Below, in pieces: positions 1 through 8,972 of a DNA stretch of 64,000 nucleotides. Under the pieces are notes generated by a model. It made no database searches and was not told the origin of the DNA. It saw only the letters and a list, made by a program, of their open reading frames with translations. Position numbers and translations under genes: made by a program. Where the stretch lies: NCBI RefSeq assembly GCF_000013865.1, contig NC_007949.1, positions 296,406-360,405 on the forward strand, read 5' to 3'. The stretch's first letter is position 1. Every line of letters starts with the position of its first letter. This DNA is from Polaromonas sp. JS666 (GTDB lineage Bacteria; Pseudomonadota; Gammaproteobacteria; Burkholderiales; Burkholderiaceae_C).

Positions 1-129
1 CAATGCAACGCGTTCGCGTGTTTGGGCGCTGAGTTTCCCCTTAGACGCCGCGCTGTTGAAATCAATGTAGCCTTGTAACGCAGCCGGGCTGTTTGCAACG
101 ACGCGAAACAGGTTGGGTAATGTTGCCAC
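1..129 (-). CDS. AhpD/carboxymuconolactone decarboxylase-like protein, partial at window edge
   Basis: The reverse strand reads through the left edge in a frame whose product carries LPNLFRVVANSPAAL, then GYIDF, then SAQTRERVAL. This pattern is typical of the stretch just before the catalytic CxxC of carboxymuconolactone decarboxylase/AhpD-like alkylhydroperoxidase proteins. The CxxC itself would lie outside the window. The frame stays open upstream to beyond position 230 without a convincing start; a GTG at 129 lies just before the recognisable part. The gene may be intact and start at that GTG, or it may have lost its 5' end by rearrangement, which would fit the IS remnants nearby. The family call rests on about 40 residues. 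Confidence 0.5.
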   Translation of the reverse strand, partial: MATLPNLFRVVANSPAALQGYIDFNSAASKGKLSAQTRERVAL

Positions 130-654
130 CGAGCTCAGCGTATAGCGTTTGCCATTGGCGTCAGCTGCGGCGGCACCGTTATGCTTCCAGGGACACAAAC
201 TCGAATACACAGAGTGCTCAATGTGTGAAGAACCCCTTTCGCTTGACGATCAGTCCCTCGATGGCATGTGTAGTTACTGCAAATATAAGTTCGACAAGAT
301 GATGGCCGAATGACCGCTGATAGTTGCGGATTCAACCGGTCGATGCAACAGCATCCGCCTCTCAGTGCGACTATGCTATGTACCTGTCAAGCTGTATGGA
401 TGGCAAGGAAGCCCCTACCTGGAGCCTCATCACACGATCAAAGTTTCGGATGGGGGACTTGATCACCCCTGACACGTTGGCGCCATTTGCCCCACTGGCC
501 ACCGCGAGATTCACTACAGAATTGGCGGGCATGGTCGCAATGCCCAGTCCAGGATCTTTCTTCGATCGAATCAGAAAAATAAGCCCAACATTCATCCGCG
601 TCTGCTCCTTCATCGGTGGTCCAATAACGGCCTTGAACTTCAATGGTGAGATAA
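130..654. other. No supported gene
   Basis: About 500 bases lie between the AhpD-like fragment and the nuclease. Open frames exist on both strands, including a reverse frame ending at 371 and a forward frame from 324, but neither shows a known motif or a convincing start with a ribosome binding site. I see no RNA gene or repeat here. The reverse frame from about 650 to 371 might be the 3' remnant of a gene cut at the nuclease boundary, but I cannot support this. Confidence 0.3.
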
Positions 655-1404
655 GTGGTGCGAGAGAAACAGAAGAAGACATGGGTACGGCGGACATTGA
701 CTGCAGCAGTGATGTCAGTGGGCTTGGCAGCCCAGGCCGCCAGTGGTTTTGCGGAGTGTCCAGAGTTCTTTGCTCATGGGCAGCCACCTGCAGCACCGAA
801 GCAACCTGCACAAAGAGAGCTTTGCTACGAAGCCTTCGCAGTCCTTCACAGCGGTGAAACCAAGACCCCGGTTTACGTCGCCCAGCGCCTGAGCCGGAAA
901 AGCATCGAGGATGCCGACGAAAAGCGCACCAACAAGTTCTTTGCTGATGCCCGACTGCCACGCCGGGAGCGGGCGGAGCTGGAAGATTACAAGCGATCGG
1001 GCTACTCACGCGGGCACATGGCCCCTGCGGGAGATATGCCCACGGCGCAGGCGATGGCACAGAGCTTTTCCTTGGCCAATGTGGTGCCCCAGGCCAGACA
1101 GCACAACTCGGGCGCGTGGGCCAAGATCGAGCGAGACACTCGCAAGTACGCAGGACGGGCGCGAGGCGACGTGTATGTACTCACCGGGCCGGTGTTTGGC
1201 CCGAGCAGCGAAACCATCGGTGACAACCGGGTGCGGGTGCCCAAGTACCTGTTCAAGTTGGTCTATGACGCCGAGCGCAACCGCGCCTGGGCGCATTGGC
1301 AGGAGAACGGGGATGACACACAGGCATCCAGGCCAATCAGCTACGAGGAGCTGGTGAGGCGGACCGGTGTGGAGTTCTTGCCAGCGGTGGCCGGTGTGCG
1401 ATGA
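655..1404 (+). CDS. Exported DNA/RNA non-specific endonuclease (NUC1/EndA family)
   Basis: This is a 249-residue protein with a basic N-terminus and a hydrophobic stretch (about residues 13-33) that looks like a Sec signal peptide, so it should act outside the cytoplasm. The body matches the beta-beta-alpha-metal non-specific nuclease family: the core SRGHMAPAGD (about residues 118-127) fits the family D/S-R-G-H motif with the general-base histidine, and a later N-V-x-P-Q segment with a downstream Asn fits the metal-binding helix. These enzymes cut DNA and RNA without sequence preference and are frequent on conjugative elements. The start is a GTG at 655 with only a weak upstream purine run; a second GTG follows at 658. 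The gene ends right where the IS30 remnant begins. The family call is firm; its role in this element is unknown. Confidence 0.85.
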   Translation: MVREKQKKTWVRRTLTAAVMSVGLAAQAASGFAECPEFFAHGQPPAAPKQPAQRELCYEAFAVLHSGETKTPVYVAQRLSRKSIEDADEKRTNKFFADARLPRRERAELEDYKRSGYSRGHMAPAGDMPTAQAMAQSFSLANVVPQARQHNSGAWAKIERDTRKYAGRARGDVYVLTGPVFGPSSETIGDNRVRVPKYLFKLVYDAERNRAWAHWQENGDDTQASRPISYEELVRRTGVEFLPAVAGVR

Positions 1405-1411
1405 CCCGCTT

Positions 1412-1598
1412 TCGGCCAGCTTCGGTCAGCCGGGCGTATGCCACCAGTCTCAGCCAGGATGCGACTGACAGATGAGTGGTTTCGATCAAACAACTGGGCA
1501 ATCTGTTGAAGGGATTCGCCCTTCTTCCAGCGTTCCCACATCAGAGCCTTCTGGCTCTCTGAATAGTAAATCCTTGTTCTGTACTTCATCTGCAACAC
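1412..1598 (-). pseudogene. IS30-family transposase, N-terminal remnant
   Basis: The reverse frame starting at 1598 encodes about 60 residues with the characteristic start of IS30-family transposases: MKYRTRIYYSESQKALMWER, then a helix-turn-helix ending in DRNHSSVSRILAETGGIRP. The similarity stops near 1412-1420, where the frame runs into the 3' end of the nuclease gene, so the DDE catalytic domain is absent. No inverted repeats that would bound a full element are visible. It is a dead fragment marking an old insertion and deletion next to the nuclease. Confidence 0.8.
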
Positions 1599-2007
1599 TC
1601 CTACTGCTCACGCAGTATTTAATGTGTTGCACCGATCGGTTGAATCCAAGCTGCAGTCCTGTCGTTTGAATCCCAATCATCAGTGACCGCAAAGGGCGCG
1701 AAGCCGTCATCGGCGCCAATGGCATTGACTATCGATAATTGAACATTGCCGATAGCCAGCCAGCAAGGGCGCCACGTGACCGCTGTGCAAATCCCGAGGT
1801 TAGAAATCAACGCCGCGATGGATCCTAGACATCTGAATTTATGCTCCGCGTTTATTCCGGCCAAAACCTTACGGTCTATAAGTGTTGGCGTCCCGTCGAG
1901 TCCTGGGTGGCCTTTGGACACCGTCCAGCCACGAGCTATTAAAGCTATAGCTGTGCGTTGAGCCACCTACTTACGGTAAGTACTTATTGTCGGTAGTCAC
2001 CTATTGA
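1599..2007. other. Intergenic, no supported gene
   Basis: About 400 bases separate the IS30 remnant from the IS21 element. A reverse frame (1966 to 1619, 115 codons) is open, but its product has no motif I recognise, no clear ribosome binding site, and lies between two transposable-element ends. I do not call it a gene. Confidence 0.4.
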
Positions 2008-2118
2008 GTATTCCGGTCCAACGTGACCGGTGATTCCGGGATCGTGACCGACATTCCGGTGAACGTGACCGGAGGGATTCCGGCAACGTGACCGCTGATT
2101 CCGACGAACGTGACCGCT
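2008..2118 (+). repeat. Left-end repeated transposase-binding units of the IS21 element
   Basis: The left end contains five copies of CGTGACCG alternating with ATTCCGG over about 110 bases. The first three match, in inverted orientation, the three copies at the right end. This arrangement is the family's terminal recognition region. Confidence 0.75.
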
Positions 2119-2247
2119 GGCAACGGTCACGACAGTCGGCACGGTGGTATACGCCGCCGGAACGGTGTTGCGCATAAACGAAACCTGGCGTGGCGTGTAG
2201 CTTCGATGCTTTTTGCAAAGAACTACATGCCCGCCTTAAGGATCAAC

Positions 2248-3783
2248 ATGCGCAAACTCAAAGACGCCCTGCGTCTCAAATTCGACGGTGGGCTTTCCCA
2301 CCAACAAATCGCGGGTGCCCTGGGCATCTCCAAAGGTGTTGTCACCAAGTACGTGGGTCTGGCTGTCGCCGCTGGGCTCGATTGGGTGGCCATTGCCGCC
2401 ATGGACGAAGCCGCGCTGGAGCGATGCCTGCTGGCATCGCCTCGCCCCAGCGACATCTATGCCCAAGCCGACTACGGGCGAATCCACCAGGAGCTGGGCC
2501 GCAAGGGCGTCACGCTCATGCTGCTGTGGGAGGAATACTGCGCCCAGGTCGGCGACGAGCACAGCGCCGACAACCCCATCAAGCCCTGGCGCTACTCGCA
2601 GTTCTGCGAGAACTACCGCCAGTTTGCCAAACGCCTCAAGCGCTCCATGCGGCAAGTCCACCGCGCTGGCGAGAAGCTGTTCATCGATTTTGCTGGCCCC
2701 ACCATCACGCTCATGGTGCAGGGCCAAGAGGTGGGACGGGCCAACATCTTCGTGGCTGCCATGGGCGTTTCGGGCTACTGCTTTGCCTGTGCCACGCCCA
2801 CGCAAACTGGCCGCGACTGGCTGGGCGCAACAGCACAGGCCTTGAGCTTTTGTGGTGGCGTGCCCCAGCTCATAGTCCCAGACAACCCACGCGCCCTGGT
2901 GAGCAAGGCCGAGCGTTACGAGCCGCTGCTGACAGACAGCGTGCGAGACTTCGCCCGCCACTACGGCTGCTCGGTCTTGCCCGCACGCGCCTACCACCCG
3001 CAGGACAAGCCCAAGGTCGAACTCAGCGTGCTGCTGGTGGAGCGCTGGATACTGGCACGCCTGCGCAAAATTCAATTCACCAGTGTGGAGGAAGTCAACG
3101 ACGCCATTGCCCCCTTGCTGCACTGGCTCAACCAGCGCGCCTTTCAAAAGCTGCCAGGCAGCCGCGCCAGCGTGTTTGCCCAAATCGACGCCCCGGCCCT
3201 GATGGCCTTGCCGGTGCAGCCCTGGGAATGGGCGGTCTTCAAGACCGTGCGCGTGCACATTGACAGCCACGTCGAATTTGAAGGCCACCGCTACAGCGTG
3301 CCCAACGCCCTGGTTGGCCTGGCGCTGGAGCTGCGAGTGACCGCCCATGCGATAGAGGCCTTGCACCGTGGCAACCGTGTTGCCAGCCACATGCGCTGCG
3401 CCCACAAAGGCGGTTTCACCACCGTGACCGAGCACTTGCCCGAACGCCACCAACACCAGGCCCAGTGGACGCCCGAGCGGCTGGTGGTCTGGGGCGAACG
3501 TATTGGCGTGGCCTGTGCTGCCACGGTGCAAAGAATGCTGGAGCGCCAGCGCCACCCCGAGCATGCCTACCGTGCCTGCCTGGGCCTGCTGTCTTTGAGC
3601 AAACGCTACGGCGATACCCGGCTGGAGGCGGCGTGCACCTTGGCGTTGAGCCTGGGCACCAGCAAATACACCCACATCCGCGACATCTTGCTCAACCGGC
3701 GCGACCTGCTGCAAACCCACACGCCCCCTGAATGGACCAGCCCGACACATGCCCATGTGCGTGGCGCCAATTACTACCAATGA
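2248..3783 (+). CDS. istA: IS21-family transposase IstA
   Basis: This is the IS21 transposase, about 511 residues. It opens with a helix-turn-helix (FDGGLSHQQIAGALGISKG) that binds the repeated ends, followed by an RNase-H-like DDE integrase core. The acidic residues are visible as LFIDFAGP (first Asp), LIVPDNPRAL (second Asp) and PKVELSVL (Glu). I chose the ATG at 2248 because AAGGA lies eight bases upstream; the frame is open further upstream into the terminal repeats, and an ATG at 2227 is an alternative. The 3' end overlaps istB by four bases. The reading frame looks intact, so the element may still be active. Confidence 0.9.
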   Translation: MRKLKDALRLKFDGGLSHQQIAGALGISKGVVTKYVGLAVAAGLDWVAIAAMDEAALERCLLASPRPSDIYAQADYGRIHQELGRKGVTLMLLWEEYCAQVGDEHSADNPIKPWRYSQFCENYRQFAKRLKRSMRQVHRAGEKLFIDFAGPTITLMVQGQEVGRANIFVAAMGVSGYCFACATPTQTGRDWLGATAQALSFCGGVPQLIVPDNPRALVSKAERYEPLLTDSVRDFARHYGCSVLPARAYHPQDKPKVELSVLLVERWILARLRKIQFTSVEEVNDAIAPLLHWLNQRAFQKLPGSRASVFAQIDAPALMALPVQPWEWAVFKTVRVHIDSHVEFEGHRYSVPNALVGLALELRVTAHAIEALHRGNRVASHMRCAHKGGFTTVTEHLPERHQHQAQWTPERLVVWGERIGVACAATVQRMLERQRHPEHAYRACLGLLSLSKRYGDTRLEAACTLALSLGTSKYTHIRDILLNRRDLLQTHTPPEWTSPTHAHVRGANYYQ

Positions 3784-4568
3784 AACCCAACACGGACAAA
3801 TCCAGCATGATGATGAACACCACCTCGAACCAACTGCGCGGCCTGCGTCTTGAGACCATGGCCCAGGCGCTGGAGCAGCAGCTCACGCAAAGCGGCATCA
3901 GCGCCATGAGCTTTGAAGAGCGACTGGCGCTGCTGGTAGACCGGGAGGTGCACGGCAGACAAGACCGGCGCTGTGCGCGCTTGCTCAAGAGTGCAAAACT
4001 CAAATACCCGCAAGCGGCCATTGAAGACCTGGACAGCCGCGCCAGACGCGGCCTGGAGCGCAGCGCGGTGATGAGTCTGGCCCTGGGCGAATGGGTCAAG
4101 GCAGGGCACGCCGTGCTGATCACCGGCCCGACAAGCGCGGGCAAGTCGTGGCTTGCGTGCGCCCTGGCCCAGCATGCCTGCAGGCGTGGTCATAGTGCCC
4201 TGTACCAGCGGGTTCCCCGCCTGGGTGAGGAGTTGCGCATCCGGCACGCCAACGGCACGTTCACGCGCTGGCTGGATGCCCTGAAAAACACTGACGTGCT
4301 GCTGCTGGACGACTGGGGCATGGCCGCCATGGATGGGCAAACCAGAGCGGATCTGCTGGAGATCATTGATGACCGTGCGGGCCACCACGCCACCATCATC
4401 ACCAGCCAGGTACCCATTGAGCATTGGCACGAGTGGATCGGTGACCAGACGATGGCTGACGCCATGCTGGACCGGCTGATGCAAAGCCATCACCGCTTCA
4501 CGCTCACGGGCGAATCGCTGCGCAAAAAGAGCACTCCAAACAAAGCAAAAGCAGGCGACCACGGCTAG
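3780..4568 (+). CDS. istB: IS21-family helper ATPase IstB
   Basis: This is the AAA+ (DnaC-like) ATPase that assists IstA in target capture. It is 262 residues long and translationally coupled to istA by the ATGA overlap at 3780. The Walker A motif is GPTSAGKS (about residues 112-119) and the Walker B is VLLLDDWG. The C-terminal segment MADAMLDRLMQSHHRFTLTG is typical of IstB. Nothing is missing compared with the family. Confidence 0.92.
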   Translation: MKPNTDKSSMMMNTTSNQLRGLRLETMAQALEQQLTQSGISAMSFEERLALLVDREVHGRQDRRCARLLKSAKLKYPQAAIEDLDSRARRGLERSAVMSLALGEWVKAGHAVLITGPTSAGKSWLACALAQHACRRGHSALYQRVPRLGEELRIRHANGTFTRWLDALKNTDVLLLDDWGMAAMDGQTRADLLEIIDDRAGHHATIITSQVPIEHWHEWIGDQTMADAMLDRLMQSHHRFTLTGESLRKKSTPNKAKAGDHG

Positions 4569-4759
4569 AACAAAATCATCAGACCTCAACAGAGCGTAGC
4601 CCTGGCCGGGGGCGGGTCATGCACGAGTACCTGCACGACCAGAAGGGGCCTCCGGCGGCCTGGCAGGGGCCTATAAATTCAAAAACAACCCATTACCTGA
4701 CAAGGAAAATCAGCCGAAAAGCAAGCCGGCATAAAATCAAAGCGCGCAACACCGGCCCT

Positions 4760-4822
4760 CGGTCACGTTCGCCGGAATGCCGGTCACGTTGCCGGAATCA
4801 GCGGTCACGTTCACCGGAATAC
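4760..4822 (-). repeat. Right-end repeated units of the IS21 element
   Basis: Three GGTCACGTT/CCGGAAT units form the mirror image of the left end. The last one ends in CACCGGAATAC at 4822, matching the outermost left-end sequence in inverted orientation. Confidence 0.75.
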
Positions 4823-4989
4823 GCAACCTATGAAATGGGATTCGCCAGGAAAGTTGCCACAGGGTCGTCTTCATCAATGTCGGCAGCCGCATCCTGGAAG
4901 ACTGCTCAAAAGACGAGTTCTTTGGTAAGCCCGATGGGCGTCAGCCGCGAACCAAGGATTTTCTGAACAAAATCCTCTCACACTGAGAT

Positions 4990-5916
4990 TCAGTCCACGC
5001 TGAGCAGATCGATGAATCGGATCATAGCCGGAGTGAATTGCTTGTCCCGGTGAACTACCCAGTGGTACTGCCGCATGATGCGGGGGAGGCCACTACGGAC
5101 AACGCACAACCGTCCGGACTCCAGAAAATCTGACGCAACCCACTTGGATAAACAAGCGAGTCCCAGCCCTGCAGAGGCAGCATGCTTGATCGCTTCCGAA
5201 CTACCTAGCTCAATAGACTTGCGGTAGCCCCGCAGATGCGGCAAGAGGACCTCGTCGGTGGCTTCCCGTGTTCCTGATCCGCTCTCGCGAAGCAACCAGA
5301 CCGCATCACGTAGAGATGCCAAGTTGGTGCGCCTTCCCGCACGCTCTGCCTCCATGTTGACACGCGAGACCTGATGGCTGGGAGAGGCCACCACAACCAT
5401 TTCGTCCGCAAGCCATGCGTGCACAAGTACGGCCGACTCGTGGCTCGGCCCCTCTATCAGGCCGATGTCCAATTCAAAGGCTGCAACCCGCGCACAGATG
5501 GCCGCTGTGTTACCGACCATGACGCTGGACTGCCATGCTTCGGCTTGCGCATGCCGACCACTCAAGAATGCCGTTAGCAGTCGAGGGAGAACATAGGTTC
5601 CAATCGTAGTGCTTGCCCCAATTCGCAGTTCCTGCAATTGGGCGTCAGCGCTTTGTGACATGCGTTCTATGGTGCTGGCGCCTTCCAACAGGGCCTGTGC
5701 TTGAGGCAATAGCGCACGACCGTTGTCGTTCAGCAGTAACCGCTTCCCGGCTCGATCGAATAGTTGAAGCGAGAGAAGTCGCTCCAACTCATTGACAGCT
5801 GAACTAGTCGCCGACTGCGACAGTGCGATAGCTTCTCCGGCAGCGGTGGTGCTACCGGTTCGGGCGACCGCCACAAAAATCTGGAGCTGTCGCAGCGTGA
5901 GACGAAGGATGTCCAT
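4990..5916 (-). CDS. LysR-family transcriptional regulator
   Basis: This is a 308-residue LysR-type regulator: an N-terminal winged helix-turn-helix (LRQLQIFVAVARTGSTTAAG, then ALSQSATSSAVNELE, residues about 7-45) and a C-terminal periplasmic-binding-protein-like effector domain (about residues 90-300). It is divergent from the YeiH-type exporter at 6021, with an inverted repeat between them. That arrangement matches the yeiE-yeiH layout and is standard for LysR regulators controlling a divergent target. The effector is unknown; a sulfur compound is possible by analogy with its neighbour. The start at 5916 gives the normal family length. Confidence 0.88.
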   Translation of the reverse strand: MDILRLTLRQLQIFVAVARTGSTTAAGEAIALSQSATSSAVNELERLLSLQLFDRAGKRLLLNDNGRALLPQAQALLEGASTIERMSQSADAQLQELRIGASTTIGTYVLPRLLTAFLSGRHAQAEAWQSSVMVGNTAAICARVAAFELDIGLIEGPSHESAVLVHAWLADEMVVVASPSHQVSRVNMEAERAGRRTNLASLRDAVWLLRESGSGTREATDEVLLPHLRGYRKSIELGSSEAIKHAASAGLGLACLSKWVASDFLESGRLCVVRSGLPRIMRQYHWVVHRDKQFTPAMIRFIDLLSVD

Positions 5917-5936
5917 CTGCCTTCTTTAGCGATTAG

Positions 5937-5955
5937 ATAGATTTATTATATCTAT
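5937..5955. promoter_or_regulatory. Inverted repeat, probable LysR operator
   Basis: ATAGAT (5937-5942) and ATCTAT (5950-5955) form a perfect six-base inverted repeat in an AT-rich patch between the divergent LysR and exporter genes. This fits a LysR T-N11-A type site that would serve both autoregulation and target control. Confidence 0.55.
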
Positions 5956-6020
5956 ATAACCTGTTGGACGAATTGAACTGTGGCGCCCAAACTTCGAGCA
6001 ACTCCTCGAAGTACCGTCCC

Positions 6021-7118
6021 ATGACCAACAGCTCTTCCGCCGCCGCTTCTGCCTTGGCGACCGTCTTTGTTTCGCGCCCCAGACTCCACGTTGTCCCTGG
6101 CGTGGTGGCGAGCGCGAGTATCGCCCTGATCGGAATGGCGCTTGGCAGCATCGGCTGGATGCAAGACCATGGCCTCAGCGCATTGACACTCGCGATTGCC
6201 CTTGGCATTCTGGCCGGGAACACCCTGTATCCCCGGTTCGCAGCGCTCGCTGCGCCCGGCGTGGACTTCTGCCGCACCAAGGTTCTACGGCTCGGGATCG
6301 TGTTCTATGGTCTGCGCTTGACCATTCATGACATTGGCCGGGTCGGCGCCCAAGGCATCGTGCTGGATGGCTTGGTGATTGTCAGCACCTTCGCCTTGGC
6401 TTGGTGGGTTGGCACCCGGTGGCTACGAATGGATCGGAATACCGCCATTTTGATTGGTGTGGGCAGCTCCATTTGCGGTGCAGCAGCTGTAATGGCCGCC
6501 GCGCCAGTAGTCAGAGCGCGATCAGAGCAGGTGGCTGTCGCCGTGGCCACGGTGGTCGTTTTCGGAACGCTCGCCATGTTTAGCTACCCGGCGCTCTATG
6601 AGCTCAATCGGCACTACGGCATTATCACCGGTGGGGCTAGCGGATTCGGGGTGTATACCGGCGCCACCATTCACGAAGTCGCACAAGTGGTGGCTGCAGG
6701 CCGTTCCGTAAGCATCGAAGCCGCAGATACCGCAGTCATCGCCAAGATGGTCCGCGTAATGATGCTTGCTCCATTCCTGCTGTTCCTTGCCATGGGGTTG
6801 CAGCACCGCCAAGCCGACTCGTCACAGCTCAAAACTCCGATGGTCATCCCATGGTTTGCGTTTGGCTTCGTAGGTATGGTTCTCTTCAACTCGCTGCAGC
6901 TGCTCCCGGCTTCCTTGAACGGGCCGATCTCTCAGATCGATACTGCGCTTTTGGCTACAGCCATGGCTGCACTTGGCCTATCGACGCAGCTGCGTTCTAT
7001 CCGAGACGCGGGTGCGAAGCCTCTACTGCTCTCTGCCATCTTGATGGCGTGGCTTGTCCTCGGCGGCGCGGCGATGCACCGTGGAGTGAGCGTGCTGTTC
7101 GGAAATAGTCTCCGCTAG
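6021..7118 (+). CDS. YeiH/UPF0324-family membrane protein, putative sulfate/sulfite exporter
   Basis: This is an inner-membrane protein of about 365 residues with many hydrophobic segments and the family signature GVGSSICGAAAVMAAAPV, followed by QVAVAVATVVVFG and GASGFGVYTGATIHEVAQV. Members of this family (COG2855, including SuyZ next to sulfolactate/cysteate desulfonation genes) are proposed to export sulfate or sulfite; direct proof is thin. The frame is open from 5964; I prefer the ATG at 6021 because the residues before it do not look like this family and lie over the promoter region. It is divergent from the LysR gene and is followed after 32 bases by the exported HAL-like gene. Confidence 0.85.
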   Translation: MTNSSSAAASALATVFVSRPRLHVVPGVVASASIALIGMALGSIGWMQDHGLSALTLAIALGILAGNTLYPRFAALAAPGVDFCRTKVLRLGIVFYGLRLTIHDIGRVGAQGIVLDGLVIVSTFALAWWVGTRWLRMDRNTAILIGVGSSICGAAAVMAAAPVVRARSEQVAVAVATVVVFGTLAMFSYPALYELNRHYGIITGGASGFGVYTGATIHEVAQVVAAGRSVSIEAADTAVIAKMVRVMMLAPFLLFLAMGLQHRQADSSQLKTPMVIPWFAFGFVGMVLFNSLQLLPASLNGPISQIDTALLATAMAALGLSTQLRSIRDAGAKPLLLSAILMAWLVLGGAAMHRGVSVLFGNSLR

Positions 7119-7150
7119 CCTTCATTTCATATCAACTATTCAGGAGATTT

Positions 7151-8944
7151 ATGCGTTCATCATCGTCTTTTTCAGTCTTGATCAAGCGGACTTTCCTTGC
7201 ACTGGCCGCTTGTTCGTTGGGGGGAATCGCGCTAGCGCAGGGCGAGTTGGATCCTCGGCTGCTGAGCAGCGCGCAAACTTCAAACGGCTTGTCGCCCCAG
7301 CCTGCCGTCAAACTGGAGAAATCCATGGTTCGGGTTTCAGCGGCCGAGCCAATTGAGCTGACTGGCCGGGCGCTGACCATTGATCAAGTGCTGCAAGTGT
7401 CCCGCGAAGACCGAAAGGTGGCGGTGTCAAATGAGTCTTGGGCCCGCGTGGCACGCTCACACGCGCTGCTGCTGAGCTATGCGCGCCTGGGTCAACCGGT
7501 CTATGGACTCAATCGCGGCGTTGGACTGAACAAGGATCAAACGCCTTTCAGCGGTGATGTGATTGCGCCAGAGGTGCGAGCGTTGTCTGAGACGTTCAAC
7601 CGCAACATGCTGCTGTCGCACACAGTGGCTTATGGGCCGCTGGTTCCTGCTGATGTGGTGCGCGCTGCGATGCTGATTCGGCTGAACACGGCGCTGTTCG
7701 GCGGCACAGGAATGCAGCCTGAAGTGGTACGCCAGTACGCGGAGTTTTTGAACCAGGGCATCACACCCGTCATTCGCGGCCAAGGTTCGGTGGGCGCGGC
7801 GGACATCACGGTATTGCCGCAAATCGCGCTGGCGTTGATGGGAGAAGGCGAGGTGTTTTATCGCGGCCAGCGCATGGCCAGCGCCGAGGTGCTGCGTACA
7901 GCGGGGCTTGGCGCCATCAAGCCGTTTGCCAAAGATTCGCTGTCCATGCTGAGCGCGAATGCCTACGGCGCAGCGCTGGCTGCAGTGGCCGCTAGCGATG
8001 CGCAGGCGCTGCTTAACCAAGCTGATGTGGTGGCCGCGCTGTCGCTTGAAGGGCTGGATGGCAATGTGGCCCCGTTTTTGGCGGTCACACAGGCGCAGCG
8101 CCCGTTTTTTGGTCAAAGCGCTGCGGCGCATCACATCGTGAGCTTGCTGCAAGGTAGCTCGCTGTGGCAGCGCAGTGAGCAGCGCCCGCTGCAAGACCCG
8201 TTGAGCTTTCGCTCGACAGCCCAAATCCACGGTGCGGCGCGTGACGCGCTGGCCGCCTTGCATGCGCAATTGGTGGTGCAAATCAACAGTTCGGACGACA
8301 ATCCCACCGTCGCGCTAGACGTGCGTCCCGCCACCAACGCGACGCCGCAAGAGCGCCGCTATTTCGTGACTGAGGGCGCCGTGCAAGGCGCGATCTTGCC
8401 CAGCGCCAGCTTTGATCCCACAGTGTGGGCCGTGTCGCTCGAAGGCGTGGGCATTGCGATGTCACATGTGGCGCAATCATCTGCGCAGCGCGTGCTGCGG
8501 CTGGGCGACCCTGCGTTCACGCGACTTTCGCGTTTTTTGAGTCCCGGCGGAGGCGTGTTGGCTTACACCACAATTCAAAAAACCGTGTCTTCGCTCAGCA
8601 CTGAAGTGCGCGCTTTGTCGCAGCCAGTATCGAGCGACAGCTTGGTGCTGGCCGGAAACATTGAAGATGTGGCCTCCAACGCACCTCTGGCTGCGCAACG
8701 CGTGGCGCAGCAAATCAAGCTGGTGCGCACGCTGCTGGGCATTGAGACGATTCACGCCGCCCAAGCGATTGATTTACGCCTGCAAGCTGAGCCTACGCGC
8801 ACGCTGGGCGCTGGCACACGAGCGTTCCACAAAGCCTTCCGCGCCCAGGTTCCGTTTTTAGATGCTGATCGGCGCTTAGGCACGGACATTGAAAAAGCTG
8901 ACTTGTTTTTGTTAACCCAAGCACAGCCACAAACGCGCCCTTAA
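7151..8944 (+). CDS. Exported HAL/PAL-superfamily protein lacking the MIO triad
   Basis: This 597-residue protein has the histidine/phenylalanine ammonia-lyase fold. Visible family segments are VYGLNRGVG (catalytic-loop tyrosine, residue 118), RGQGSVGA (about 209-216), QDPLSFRSTAQIHGA, and INSSDDNP. Two features are odd. First, an N-terminal Sec signal peptide (hydrophobic about residues 13-29, ALAQ cleavage region) predicts periplasmic location, unlike cytoplasmic HAL. Second, the Ala-Ser-Gly triad that cyclises to the electrophilic MIO cofactor is absent: the sequence reads GSVGAADITV (residues 212-221) where lyases have GSVGASGDL, so it appears one residue shorter with no serine. Normal lyase chemistry is therefore doubtful. 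A strong AGGAG precedes the ATG. The binding-protein and OCD-family genes downstream suggest uptake and conversion of an amino-acid-like compound, but no substrate can be named. Confidence 0.8.
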   Translation: MRSSSSFSVLIKRTFLALAACSLGGIALAQGELDPRLLSSAQTSNGLSPQPAVKLEKSMVRVSAAEPIELTGRALTIDQVLQVSREDRKVAVSNESWARVARSHALLLSYARLGQPVYGLNRGVGLNKDQTPFSGDVIAPEVRALSETFNRNMLLSHTVAYGPLVPADVVRAAMLIRLNTALFGGTGMQPEVVRQYAEFLNQGITPVIRGQGSVGAADITVLPQIALALMGEGEVFYRGQRMASAEVLRTAGLGAIKPFAKDSLSMLSANAYGAALAAVAASDAQALLNQADVVAALSLEGLDGNVAPFLAVTQAQRPFFGQSAAAHHIVSLLQGSSLWQRSEQRPLQDPLSFRSTAQIHGAARDALAALHAQLVVQINSSDDNPTVALDVRPATNATPQERRYFVTEGAVQGAILPSASFDPTVWAVSLEGVGIAMSHVAQSSAQRVLRLGDPAFTRLSRFLSPGGGVLAYTTIQKTVSSLSTEVRALSQPVSSDSLVLAGNIEDVASNAPLAAQRVAQQIKLVRTLLGIETIHAAQAIDLRLQAEPTRTLGAGTRAFHKAFRAQVPFLDADRRLGTDIEKADLFLLTQAQPQTRP

Positions 8945-8972
8945 ATCCACCATAGGAAGAGCTAACTAATAC

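Larger units (their letters stand above)
2008..4822 (+). mobile_element. Complete IS21-family insertion sequence
   Basis: The element is about 2.8 kb and holds an istA/istB pair with an ATGA overlap, the hallmark of the IS21 family. The ends form an imperfect inverted repeat: both begin with GTATTCCGGT (read inward), and both carry three spaced copies of a CGTGACC/ATTCCGG unit. IS21 family ends often carry such multiple internal repeats, which bind the transposase. Boundaries are set by where the inverted similarity stops and may be off by a few bases. I see no clean directly abutting target duplication; a CCTAT is present near both sides, but at different distances. Confidence 0.85.

Noticed and set aside
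371..650. Reverse open frame that could be a truncated gene
   Set aside because: No motif, no start, and an equally open forward frame; cannot be told from chance.
1619..1966. Reverse open frame of 115 codons between IS30 remnant and IS21
   Set aside because: No recognisable family, no ribosome site, and a composition unlike its neighbours' proteins.
2000..4835. CCTAT near both sides of the IS21 element as target duplication
   Set aside because: The two copies lie at different distances from the element ends, so they do not abut it as a true duplication would.
4619..4966. Forward open frame across the IS21 right end
   Set aside because: It translates the terminal repeats of the IS and runs into unrelated sequence.
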